Shown piece after piece: positions 41,925-50,249 of a stretch of DNA of 64,000 bases. Source of the DNA: Paenibacillus kribbensis (lineage in GTDB: Bacteria > Bacillota > Bacilli > Paenibacillales > Paenibacillaceae); the NCBI RefSeq assembly GCF_002240415.1, contig NZ_CP020028.1:248001-312000 (forward strand), in the 5' to 3' direction. A program made the translations under genes and the position numbers. Numbering within the stretch: position 1 is the stretch's first letter; each line of letters begins with the position of its first letter. The notes under the pieces are model-generated. The model ran no database searches. It was not told the origin of the DNA and was given only the letters and a program-made list of their open reading frames with translations.

Positions 41925-43001
41925 TCATGGTTTTGCCAGCTCTACCCGATTGCGCCCTGAACGTTTGGCCTCATATAGAGCGTCATCCACTTTCTCCAAT
42001 AATTTATCCGCTGTAATGGCAGGAAAACTGCCTGCTCCGACAGATACTGTCAGGGGAACGATGGTTCCGTCATTCAGTTGGAATGGTCCATGTTCCACAG
42101 CTTTTCGAATCTTCTCGGCAAGGCTTGCTGCCTTCTGGCTGTCGCAATCTCCAATCAGAATGGCAAATTCTTCGCCGCCTTTTCGCGAGGGGTATGCTCT
42201 TATTGTAAACTCCCGGTTTAACAGAATTCCTAATTGGCTCAAGACAGTATCGCCGTTCAAATGACCATAAGTATCATTAATTTTTTTAAAATGGTCAATA
42301 TCCAGCATCACGAGTCCAAAGGGTTGTTTAGTAGCCTTGGAAGTATGAAAGACCTCTTCAAATAGCGCATCGAAAGCGCGCGGACTGTATAATCCGGTTA
42401 AATGGTCCCGATTCGCAGCCTCTTCGAGCAGATGAATGGCCCGTTCTGTTTTTTTGATATGGGACATCATAAAATAAGTGAACAGGCCACCAAGCAATCT
42501 AACGGTTATGACTATTATAATCGTTTCATTATCAGGAGGATTAACCACAAAGAAAGCAGATAACAGCGATATAACAGCAGCTCCAAGCACGGCTGACATC
42601 CATTTGCGGAGTGTTAGGGATTTTCCTCGAAGGAAGATAAGTGAAATGCCAAGTGTCATGAAGCAATTGACAGTAGCGGTCAGAGAAACATCTGTCCAAC
42701 CACCGGTGATGTAAATACGGTACAGGCTTATGATCAGGGCGGTCAACAGACCGGATATGGTTCCTCCCATATAAACAGATATGATAATAGCCAATTGGCG
42801 CAGATCGACCACAAAATGCCCGTTGATCCATAAACCGGTCATCATTAAAAGAATACCAAACAGTCCCAACATTAAGCCGTTCATTACCCGATGGATATAT
42901 TTATGTTTTTCCAGGTAACGCTCGTATTTTCGTGATAGCAAATTCCCAAAGAATAAGAAGCTTGTTAATAAAGCGAAATTGTTAATTAATTCTTTTAACA
43001 T
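41925..43001 (-). CDS. Diguanylate cyclase with 5TM sensor domain
   Basis: 358 residues from ATG 43001 (MLKELINNFALLTSFLFFGN) with AAAGGA upstream. Six or so hydrophobic helices (about 8-185) match the 5TM-5TMR_LYT sensor found in Bacillus cyclases and LytS. A GGDEF domain follows: DHLTGLYSPRAFD, MLDIDHFKKINDTYGHLNGD, and an intact active loop GGEEF near 285. The inhibitory RxxD site is missing (RAYP instead), so product feedback at that site is unlikely. It could supply the c-di-GMP read by the YdaK-like receptor at 32.9 kb. Confidence 0.9.
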   Translation of the reverse strand: MLKELINNFALLTSFLFFGNLLSRKYERYLEKHKYIHRVMNGLMLGLFGILLMMTGLWINGHFVVDLRQLAIIISVYMGGTISGLLTALIISLYRIYITGGWTDVSLTATVNCFMTLGISLIFLRGKSLTLRKWMSAVLGAAVISLLSAFFVVNPPDNETIIIVITVRLLGGLFTYFMMSHIKKTERAIHLLEEAANRDHLTGLYSPRAFDALFEEVFHTSKATKQPFGLVMLDIDHFKKINDTYGHLNGDTVLSQLGILLNREFTIRAYPSRKGGEEFAILIGDCDSQKAASLAEKIRKAVEHGPFQLNDGTIVPLTVSVGAGSFPAITADKLLEKVDDALYEAKRSGRNRVELAKP

Positions 43002-43168
43002 AACCCTATCCTTTATGCTGTAATGTGAGTTGGACACTGTTGAGAATAAAGTAATAAGTCTCATTTCTATATTTCGGTAAAAAATAAGTGCGAGTGAATA
43101 GTAATTGACCACAAACAATGCTTATGTCCCTTACGTTTCCTTTATCTTCGTGGTAAAGTGAAGGGACT

Positions 43169-45562
43169 ATGACCGGAACGGGTGATCGTATGAAGGAAGC
43201 AATTCACATATCAGTGCGTCCACTTGTGGAATATGTGCATCGGAGCGGTAGCATTCACAGTGGTTTCCGCTCCAACAGCAGTATGCTGGAAGGAACTCGC
43301 GTGCATCAGGTAATCCAGAAAGGCTATAGGGAGCATGACCGCAAAGAGGTATATTTGCGCACGGAAATTCCATATCAGGATGCATTGTTTATTGTCGAAG
43401 GCCGCTGTGACGGGTTGATTCAGCTGGATGGTGTATGGACGGTTGATGAGATCAAGTCGATATCTCTGCCCCTGGAAGAAATTCAGGGGGATGGTCAACC
43501 TGTACATTGGGCGCAAGCGTTCTTATACGCTTATATGATTGCTCGTGAGGAGCAGCATCATACCATGCAGGTACAGCTTACTTATGTACAGGCACACAGT
43601 GAAGACATTCGCCGATTTAGGCGGCAGCTGTCCTTTGCTGAACTGGAATCCTTTGCACAGGAGATGATTGCCGGCTATGCACCCTATGCATTTCTGCTGA
43701 GAGCGCATGCGGAGAAGCGGGATGCCAGTATTGGCACGTTGGACTTTCCCTTTGACACGTATCGTTCTGGCCAGCGGACTCTCGCGGGTTCGGTGTACAA
43801 AACGATTGCTGAAGGGGTCAACCTGTTTGCCAAAGCGCCCACGGGTATCGGTAAAACAATATCCACCTTGTTTCCTGCCATCAAGGCCATCGGCGAAGGG
43901 GTGGTGAGCCGGGTATATTATGTGACGGCTCGTACCACGACCCGCGCAGCAGCAGAAGAAGCGTATGCCAAAATGCAGACTCAAGGGCTGCATGTGCACG
44001 TGGTGACCTTGACTGCAAAGGATAAAATTTGCTTTAAGGATGAAAATGATTGTGATGCCGGAGCATGCAGCATGTGCGAGGGCTATTATGACCGAATCAA
44101 CGGTGCGGTGTCCGATATTTTAGCCAATGAGACATTAATGACTCGGGCGGTGATTGAGCATTATGCGCGCAAGCATAGGGTATGTCCCTTTGAATTTTCA
44201 CTGGATGTAGCGTATGCCTCGGATGGTATAATCAGTGATTATAACTATGTTTTCGACCCGCGTATTTCTTTGAAGAGATTGCTGGAGGAGCACAAGCGAA
44301 AAGGCGTTGTATTGGTGGACGAGGCGCATAACCTGGTGGAACGCGGCCGGGAAATGTTTTCGGCGGAAATGCTGAAGTCGCCTTTTCTGGAGCTGAAAAG
44401 GGAATTTAAACTGCTCAGCCCGGAGACTGCCGCGGCTGCGAGCGCAGTGAACGCGCATATGATTACGCTGCGTAAATTGCATGCGGATGCAGGAAAAGCA
44501 GTGGAGGCGTCCGCACCGCAAGAGTTGCTGGAGCTGCTGGTGCCATTTGTGGAAGCAGCCGAACGTGAACTGGTAACGAGGGGCAGCGTGAGCGGTGCCC
44601 AGCATGCGAGCAGTACAGGTGCAGCTTATGCGATGCTTCTGGATACGTACTTTGCCGCTCAAAATATGCTGCGAATTGCCGCATTGTACGATGAACGCTA
44701 CGTTACCTATATTAGAGCGGGTATTGAAGCGGGACGCAGTGAAGTGCGGGTCAAGCTATTTTGCCTTGATCCTTCGCATTTGCTCGGACAGGCTATTAAG
44801 GGCTATCGCTCAACTATATATTTCTCCGCAACATTGACGCCGCTTGCTTATTACCGGGACATGCTGGGAGCGAAGGAGGAGGACTATACGCTGCAGGTTC
44901 CCTCTCCCTTCCATCAGGAGCAATGGGATGTACGTCTATTGCCGCTCTCTATCCGTTATCGGGACCGCGAGCGCTCAAAGGGAGCGATTGTGAATATGCT
45001 GGCCGGACTGGCAGAGGAACGTAAAGGGAACATCCTCGTGTTTTTCCCGTCCTATCCGTATCTGCGTGAGGTATACGAGGAGTTTATGATTCGGGATGTG
45101 CCGGCAGATACGTTGGTGCAAAGTCCGGGTATGACCGAACCGGAGCGCGATCGCTTTCTGGAGGCATTCCAGCCTGGACAGGAGCGCACCTTGCTCGGCT
45201 TCGCCGTGCTGGGTGGTGTATTTGCCGAAGGGGTCGACTTACCGGGAGATCGCTTGAACGGGGTCGTGGTTGTTGGTGTTGGATTGCCGCAAATCGGCGC
45301 AGAGCGGGATGTGCTGCGCGAATACTTTGCGGAGCAAGGACGGAACGGCTTTAACTATGCGTATGTATACCCTGGGATGAATAAAGTCCTTCAGGCAGGA
45401 GGCAGACTTATCCGTACAGAGCAGGACGAAGGCCTGCTGGTTCTGGTAGATGATCGATTTGCCAAGGAGCCGTATGCTTCTTTGCTGCCGGAGGAATGGA
45501 GGAGCTATCGTTTGGTGGAACAAGCGGGATTAGGGAAGGAATGGACAGACTATGAATTTTAA
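43169..45562 (+). CDS. PD-(D/E)XK nuclease - DinG/XPD-like helicase fusion
   Basis: 797 residues (start 43169 or 43190; neither has a strong ribosome site). The N-terminal ~190 residues contain IVEGRCDGLI and WTVDEIKS, a PD-(D/E)XK nuclease pattern like Cas4/AddB. Then comes an XPD/DinG-type superfamily 2 helicase: Walker A APTGIGKTIST, an iron-sulfur cluster region with cysteines in KICFKDENDCDAGACSMCEG and HRVCPFE, DEAH box VLVDEAHNLVERG, and C-terminal motifs YFSATLTPL, FAEGVDLPGD and QAGGRLIRTEQD. Family members unwind DNA in repair. It overlaps a MarR-type gene by eleven bases. Confidence 0.88.
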   Translation: MTGTGDRMKEAIHISVRPLVEYVHRSGSIHSGFRSNSSMLEGTRVHQVIQKGYREHDRKEVYLRTEIPYQDALFIVEGRCDGLIQLDGVWTVDEIKSISLPLEEIQGDGQPVHWAQAFLYAYMIAREEQHHTMQVQLTYVQAHSEDIRRFRRQLSFAELESFAQEMIAGYAPYAFLLRAHAEKRDASIGTLDFPFDTYRSGQRTLAGSVYKTIAEGVNLFAKAPTGIGKTISTLFPAIKAIGEGVVSRVYYVTARTTTRAAAEEAYAKMQTQGLHVHVVTLTAKDKICFKDENDCDAGACSMCEGYYDRINGAVSDILANETLMTRAVIEHYARKHRVCPFEFSLDVAYASDGIISDYNYVFDPRISLKRLLEEHKRKGVVLVDEAHNLVERGREMFSAEMLKSPFLELKREFKLLSPETAAAASAVNAHMITLRKLHADAGKAVEASAPQELLELLVPFVEAAERELVTRGSVSGAQHASSTGAAYAMLLDTYFAAQNMLRIAALYDERYVTYIRAGIEAGRSEVRVKLFCLDPSHLLGQAIKGYRSTIYFSATLTPLAYYRDMLGAKEEDYTLQVPSPFHQEQWDVRLLPLSIRYRDRERSKGAIVNMLAGLAEERKGNILVFFPSYPYLREVYEEFMIRDVPADTLVQSPGMTEPERDRFLEAFQPGQERTLLGFAVLGGVFAEGVDLPGDRLNGVVVVGVGLPQIGAERDVLREYFAEQGRNGFNYAYVYPGMNKVLQAGGRLIRTEQDEGLLVLVDDRFAKEPYASLLPEEWRSYRLVEQAGLGKEWTDYEF

Positions 45563-46061
45563 TTTTCATAATGACTCCATACGCGGGGTGCTGCGCCGTT
45601 TTGGTCAAGAGGAGGCCGAAGTGGACAATATGGAGACTTTCGTGACTTTTGCGCGCTTGGCTAGCAGTATTTTCAGAGAAATGGATACGGATCTTACCAG
45701 GCTGGGGGCCTCACAGGGTCGGGTCATTGTCCTGAGCCTGCTACATTTTTATGCACCGCATCGAATGACGCCATCGGAGCTGGCTGAAAAGGCTGATGTC
45801 ACACGGGGAACCATGACAGGGCTGATTGATGGGCTGGAGCGGGATGATATGATCGAGCGCGTGGCTCACGAGAGTGACGGACGGATGGTGACCATCGGAT
45901 TAAAGGAGGCCGGACGAGAGCTGCTGAGAACGGTAGGTCCTTATTACACCAAGCTGATCCGGTCATGTATGGCGGAGTTTACAGCACAGGATCATGAGAC
46001 GATGAAGACCTTGCTTGGGAAAATGAAAAGCGGCTTTGAGCGGTCCTTTCCGAAAAGCTGA
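45552..46061 (+). CDS. MarR-family transcriptional regulator
   Basis: 169 residues, overlapping the helicase gene by eleven bases. After a 30-residue N-terminal extension the winged helix reads MTPSELAEKADVTRGTMTGL, IDGLERDDMIERVAHESDGR (the wing), MVTIGLKEAGRELL. Helices at both ends form the dimer interface. A Qnr-like pentapeptide gene follows within 40 bases and may be controlled by it. Ligand unknown. ATG 45630 (METFVTFARLASS) is a possible alternative start. Confidence 0.85.
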   Translation: MNFNFHNDSIRGVLRRFGQEEAEVDNMETFVTFARLASSIFREMDTDLTRLGASQGRVIVLSLLHFYAPHRMTPSELAEKADVTRGTMTGLIDGLERDDMIERVAHESDGRMVTIGLKEAGRELLRTVGPYYTKLIRSCMAEFTAQDHETMKTLLGKMKSGFERSFPKS

Positions 46062-46098
46062 GCGCCTGATTTTGAGACAGGGAATAGGGGAGATAAGC

Positions 46099-46707
46099 AT
46101 GTTCTTTTATGCAAATGAGGTTTATGAAAACCGTGATTTTGGCTCGATGGATGCCAGGGAAGGCGAGTGGACGAATTGTGAGTTTACCCGATGCCGTTTT
46201 CGAGGGGTGGAGATGAATGAGTCGCTCATGGAAGGCTGCACTTTTGTGGACTGTGATTTTACCGGAGCCATTCTGAATGCCTCTCATTACAAGGAGTCTG
46301 CTTTTACAAATTGTCTATTCACCAGTGCCAATTTGTTTGTAGCCCGGTTTGACAACTGCAAGCTGGTGGGCTCAGATTTTGCGGGGGCCAATATGGACGG
46401 GATTACGATTACGGGTGGAGACTGGTCTTACACGAACCTGCGTCATGCGGATTTAAGGAAGCAGGATTTGCGAAAAATACGCTTCAAAGAAGCAGACCTG
46501 TCCGAATGTAATTTGGAAAAGGCAGATTTGCGCGAAGCGGATCTTACTCACGCAAGATTGCATAAAGCACATCTTCAGGGAACGGACCTGCGTGGCGCGA
46601 AGATGGATGGTGTGAATTTTAAAGATTTGAATATCACTGGAGCCAAGCTGGATATGCAGCAGGCCGTAGCCGTGGCTCGATCCTATGGAGCGAAGGTGGA
46701 AGGGTAA
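46099..46707 (+). CDS. Qnr-like pentapeptide repeat protein
   Basis: 202 residues from ATG 46099 (GGGGAGA upstream). Almost the whole chain is A(D/N)LxX pentapeptide repeats: CRFRGVEMNESLMEGCTFVD, CDFTGAILNAS, NCLFTSANLFVARF, HADLRKQDLRKIRF, KADLREADLTHARL. The C-terminus LDMQQAVAVARSYGAKVEG closely recalls the end of Qnr proteins (LDNYQASLLMERLG...), and the length is near the 214-218 of Qnr. Such right-handed beta-helices mimic DNA and protect gyrase from quinolones. Chromosomal relatives exist in many Gram-positives, often without clinical resistance. Likely co-transcribed with the MarR gene. Confidence 0.85.
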   Translation: MFFYANEVYENRDFGSMDAREGEWTNCEFTRCRFRGVEMNESLMEGCTFVDCDFTGAILNASHYKESAFTNCLFTSANLFVARFDNCKLVGSDFAGANMDGITITGGDWSYTNLRHADLRKQDLRKIRFKEADLSECNLEKADLREADLTHARLHKAHLQGTDLRGAKMDGVNFKDLNITGAKLDMQQAVAVARSYGAKVEG

Positions 46708-46719
46708 GCAAATACGAGG

Positions 46720-46751
46720 ACATCACTGAATCTGCCTCCCTCTGTGATGTC
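46720..46751. repeat. Hairpin after pentapeptide gene
   Basis: GACATCAC and GTGATGTC form a perfect eight-pair stem around a CT-rich loop of about 16 bases; no T run follows. Confidence 0.65.
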
Positions 46752-46782
46752 TCGCGCTGGTGGAATGGACATATGACCAGGA

Positions 46783-46834
46783 TTTCCCTATCCGTCCCTG
46801 AACCGCAGAAGCGGCTCAGGGACGGATAGGGAAA
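46783..46834. repeat. Very stable 52-base hairpin without T run
   Basis: TTTCCCTATCCGTCCCTGA (46783-46801) is exactly complementary to 46816-46834, and inside it CCGC-AGAA-GCGG adds four pairs beyond one A/C mismatch. No T run follows on either strand, so it is not a standard terminator. It may be a repeated palindromic element or part of a structured RNA. Confidence 0.8.
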
Positions 46835-46897
46835 CAGGCATTTTATATGTGAAATAAGGCCCTGAGAGGGGATTCTGTAGCGGAGAGAAAGGAGGCA

Positions 46898-47089
46898 TTA
46901 GTTGTAGTTGCCCTTTTTTTTCAGTTGAGCAAGGACTACATAATGATCCAGACGTTGGCTTAACTCTATAATGGAAGGGTCGGTAAATGAGGTGTACTGT
47001 GCCTTTGAAATAAGCTCTCTGCGCAATTTTTCAATGATGGCATGTAAACTATCCCCGGGTTCGTTCAGATTGGACACCATAGGCTGCAC
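46898..47089 (-). CDS. Spo0E-like aspartyl-phosphate phosphatase
   Basis: 63 residues. GDSLHAIIEKLRRELISKAQ and the signature (I)IELSQRLDHYVV form the two-helix hairpin of the Spo0E family, with the SQxLD motif holding the catalytic acid. AGAAGAAGGTGCA precedes the start. It differs considerably from the Spo0E-like protein at 41.6 kb, so the two probably act on different response regulators or under different conditions. Confidence 0.82.
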   Translation of the reverse strand: MQPMVSNLNEPGDSLHAIIEKLRRELISKAQYTSFTDPSIIELSQRLDHYVVLAQLKKKGNYN

Positions 47090-47253
47090 CTTCTTCTCTG
47101 CTATTCATTAAATTATAAAAGTAATTGCATAAAATTTGAAGCATACATAACTGATCACCAGCACATTTACTCCTGTGCAGCGATCAGGCATAATTAAGAA
47201 TGATGCCGATAAGAACAAGCCTGTTTTACGGGGATAAAGGAAGGAAGAGACAG

Positions 47254-48210
47254 ATGAGTCAGACAAACGTTTATTTTAATCATGATGGTGGAGTAGATGA
47301 TCTGGTATCCCTGTTTATGCTGCTTCAGATGGAGCAGGTTCATTTGACCGGAGTATCTGTTATTCCAGCGGATGGCTACCTGGAGCCCGCAACGGATGCC
47401 AGCCGTAAAATTATTGATCGTTTTGGACAAAATAAAGGGCCTGTGGAAGTTGCTAAATCCAATTCACGCGGTAAGAATCCATTTCCTGCCGCTTGGCGTA
47501 TACATTCCTTTTATGTGGATGCATTACCGGTGTTGAATGAATCGGGGCGCATGGAAGCGCCGCTTTCATCCCTGCCGGCTCATCAACATCTGATCGAAAA
47601 GGTGCGCGGAGCCGAGGGTAAAACGCTGTTGCTGTTTACCGGACCGCTAACCGATCTGGCACGTGCGCTGGATGAGGCACCGGACATTGAAGCCAAGATT
47701 GAAAAGCTGGTATGGATGGGCGGCACCTTTGAAAAAGGGAATGTAGAGGAGCCAGAGCATGACGGCACAGCAGAGTGGAATGTGTTCTGGGACCCCGAAG
47801 CGGCTTACCGTGTATGGCAAAGCGGCATTACGATTGATCTGGTGGCACTGGAAAGCACAAGCAAAGTACCATTGACGCCAGCCGTACGCAACCGTTGGGC
47901 TGCCGAGCGCCGCTATGAGGGCGTGGATTTTCTGGGCAATTGCTACGCAGGCTGTCCGCCGCTCGTTTATAGTGAAACGAATTCAACATACTTTCTGTGG
48001 GATGTTCTGACCACTGCATCTGTCGGACGCCCGGACATTGTCAAGAAAAAGACGGTGCATTGCAGCGTCATCGCTGAAGGTCCAAGCCAGGGCAGAACGG
48101 TGGAGCAGGCGGAAGGTCGTCCTGTAAACCTGGTATATGATACAGACCCGGAAGCCTTTTTTACGTATATGACAGATTTAGCCAAGCAGGCTGCTCCCAA
48201 ACGTTACTAA
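47254..48210 (+). CDS. Nucleoside hydrolase, IUNH family
   Basis: 318 residues from ATG 47254 (GGAAGGAAGAG upstream). The first strand reads NVYFNHDGGVDDLVSLFMLL, a variant of the DxDxxxDD calcium-binding motif in which the first aspartate is replaced by asparagine-histidine; VSVIPADGY and LLLFTGPLTDLARAL follow, and VWMGGTFEKGN is the second conserved block. These enzymes split nucleosides into base and ribose. The altered metal motif (NHDGGVDD) is as in several pyrimidine- or unknown-substrate members. Stands alone; a terminator follows. A second nucleoside hydrolase is at 56.8 kb. Confidence 0.85.
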   Translation: MSQTNVYFNHDGGVDDLVSLFMLLQMEQVHLTGVSVIPADGYLEPATDASRKIIDRFGQNKGPVEVAKSNSRGKNPFPAAWRIHSFYVDALPVLNESGRMEAPLSSLPAHQHLIEKVRGAEGKTLLLFTGPLTDLARALDEAPDIEAKIEKLVWMGGTFEKGNVEEPEHDGTAEWNVFWDPEAAYRVWQSGITIDLVALESTSKVPLTPAVRNRWAAERRYEGVDFLGNCYAGCPPLVYSETNSTYFLWDVLTTASVGRPDIVKKKTVHCSVIAEGPSQGRTVEQAEGRPVNLVYDTDPEAFFTYMTDLAKQAAPKRY

Positions 48211-48285
48211 GCCTCGCCGTGCCTATGTGTGCGGCTTGGAATGAAAATGCAATCTATCTGCAAAGCACTATATATCAAAACCCGT

Positions 48286-48318
48286 AACCCGTGACGTTAT
48301 CCGTCACGGGTTTTTTGT
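48286..48318 (+). terminator. Terminator of nucleoside hydrolase gene
   Basis: AACCCGTGACG-TTAT-C-CGTCACGGGTT followed by TTTTTG. Confidence 0.92.
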
Positions 48319-48573
48319 TTCCAGGCAGCCCGAGCCTTCTACTTCGATTTACCTATTCGCTTGCGCAAACCTTCATCATATAGGTCTAGGAGGGAGCTCT
48401 TTTTGATAGGTACGGAGCATATGAATACACATTCGTGAAAATAATTAGTGATTTTCAAAGTTTTTCACGCCTTCATTTAAAATTTCATCATATGAAAAAA
48501 GTGTAATAAAATAGGAGGATAGCACCAGTAATATCATGTAAATATTCTATATAATAGGTTTAGAGGTGGGATT

Positions 48574-48690
48574 ATGAATAGACTGGAAGCACTAGAGCAC
48601 TTTCGTGAGACCTACGCAAAAGAGGTGCTAATGAAACAAAGCCTAGTGAAATGGATTCAGATAAAAAGCCTTTTTCAAAGAATTACATAA
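48574..48690 (+). CDS. Small ORF of 38 residues, possible gene remnant
   Basis: ATG 48574 has TAGAGGTGGG upstream and encodes MNRLEALEHFRETYAKEVLM, then KQSLVKWIQIKSLFQRIT and stop. It is helical and charged, with no recognised family. It may be the surviving start of a larger gene at the edge of the AT-rich toxin-like region. Confidence 0.4.
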   Translation: MNRLEALEHFRETYAKEVLMKQSLVKWIQIKSLFQRIT

Positions 48691-48753
48691 TGAAATTGAG
48701 ATAACCCGCTTAATAAGGAAACCTTATAGAGAGTGTAGAAGAGAGGGGAAATC

Positions 48754-50223
48754 ATGCGTTATATAAAAGCGGCTTTGATTATTGTATTTTCAGTGCTGTT
48801 GTCTGCATGTACAGCAACCACAGGGGGGGACATTGTTACATCTTCGCAGTCCCCCAATATACCATCAAGTAATGAAGTTAAGGTAAATCAGGATGCTGCA
48901 AAGGGGACTGAAAAGAAGGCAAGTTGGCTTTTAAATGGTCAAGAAGGAGTAGAAGATCGAGTTCAATTCTTAACCAATTTAGATGATTCTACTGGAAAAA
49001 CTAATATCCGTATCGACGACCTGATTGACACCATGCAAACTCGGGAAGAACGTATAAAATATCACGGCTCACAAGTATATGTTGGAGAAATAACAAGTGA
49101 CGGCAGTCACATGGCGATTATAAGAGATGTTTATGGGGAGCAACCAGAGGAGTCACTCATTATTGAAGTGTACAATCTGGATGCGGAAGTAAAAGAGCGA
49201 GAGTTTAAATTGCCGCCAACTGCTCAATATCCTGTTGTCTCTTCTGATTTACGTAAATATTTATATGTAATGAACGGGCATTTGTATTTATATGATGCAA
49301 TAAGTAAACGAACTACAGAAGTGAAGAATGAAAAGGGCAAAGCAGACGTGAGCAATATTTCTCATGGTCAAGGAGTGTTTTCACCAGATAACACCAAGTT
49401 TTATTTTGTGGATGATCAGTCAGGGATCGTAATGCTTGATCTGTCTGGCGATAGTGGTACAAAACGCCTGCTTGCAGGCACTGATGTCTCGGGTATTATG
49501 CAATGGGGTCAGGGGAATAAACTTATTTATAGCACTTATAAAAATGACCATACTTTCATAAACAATATTTATTCACTAGATATACACACTGGAAAAGTAC
49601 AGTTTATAACTAAAAATGAGGGTGATTTTATTTTATCCCCCGATCAAAAAAAATTAGTACTGTCAGATGATGAGGTTGTAAAAATGTTCATGATTGATGT
49701 AGCTAGTGGAAAAAAAGAGGATATTTCGTCCATTATGGATGGTGAAGGAAGTTGGGTTGTTCCAATACAGTGGATCGAAACAAAAATCAATTATATGAAG
49801 TATAGCAACAAGGTCGAAGTGAAAAAAATTACGGCCTCTTCCACACTGCCTAATCAGGGGAATCGTTCTTTTAGTGTGAACAATTTAACGGACGATAATA
49901 ATTTAACCCCTTGGTGTGAAGGATCTAAGACAGGCGGAGTAGGAGAAACGGTAACATTAGATTTGGGTTCAACTCAAGAGGTCAGAGGTATAGAGATGGT
50001 TGATGGCACTATGTGGGTTAACAATAAGTATTTAGACATGAATACAATCCAAAAAATGAAGCTTGATTTCTCGGATGGACAATCATTAGTGCTTGAGAAC
50101 AATGATACACGTTTCAAGTTTGATGAACCTATACGAACTTCTTTCGTTAAGATTACCATCCTGGAAGTGAAAAAGGGCGCGGACCTCCCAAATACTTGTA
50201 TAGGTGAGCTGAAGTTATTATGA
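48754..50223 (+). CDS. Lipoprotein with beta-propeller and C-terminal discoidin (NADase-type) domain
   Basis: 489 residues. Signal peptide with lipobox LLSAC (cysteine 19). The middle (about 60-340) has repeats such as GVFSPDNTKFYFVDDQSG, GDFILSPDQKKLVLSDDE typical of TolB/WD-like propellers. The C-terminal ~145 residues (VKKITASSTLPNQGNRSFSV, LTPWCEGSKTGGVGETVTLD, FVKITILEVKKG) match the discoidin-like domain annotated as NADase-type glycan-binding. Ribosome site GAGAGGGG. A paralogue follows directly. The region is AT-rich. Role unknown; surface glycan binding, or an immunity or accessory role for neighbouring toxin genes, is possible. Confidence 0.8.
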   Translation: MRYIKAALIIVFSVLLSACTATTGGDIVTSSQSPNIPSSNEVKVNQDAAKGTEKKASWLLNGQEGVEDRVQFLTNLDDSTGKTNIRIDDLIDTMQTREERIKYHGSQVYVGEITSDGSHMAIIRDVYGEQPEESLIIEVYNLDAEVKEREFKLPPTAQYPVVSSDLRKYLYVMNGHLYLYDAISKRTTEVKNEKGKADVSNISHGQGVFSPDNTKFYFVDDQSGIVMLDLSGDSGTKRLLAGTDVSGIMQWGQGNKLIYSTYKNDHTFINNIYSLDIHTGKVQFITKNEGDFILSPDQKKLVLSDDEVVKMFMIDVASGKKEDISSIMDGEGSWVVPIQWIETKINYMKYSNKVEVKKITASSTLPNQGNRSFSVNNLTDDNNLTPWCEGSKTGGVGETVTLDLGSTQEVRGIEMVDGTMWVNNKYLDMNTIQKMKLDFSDGQSLVLENNDTRFKFDEPIRTSFVKITILEVKKGADLPNTCIGELKLL

Positions 50224-50249
50224 TGAATTGTAGAAAATGGGAAAAATCT

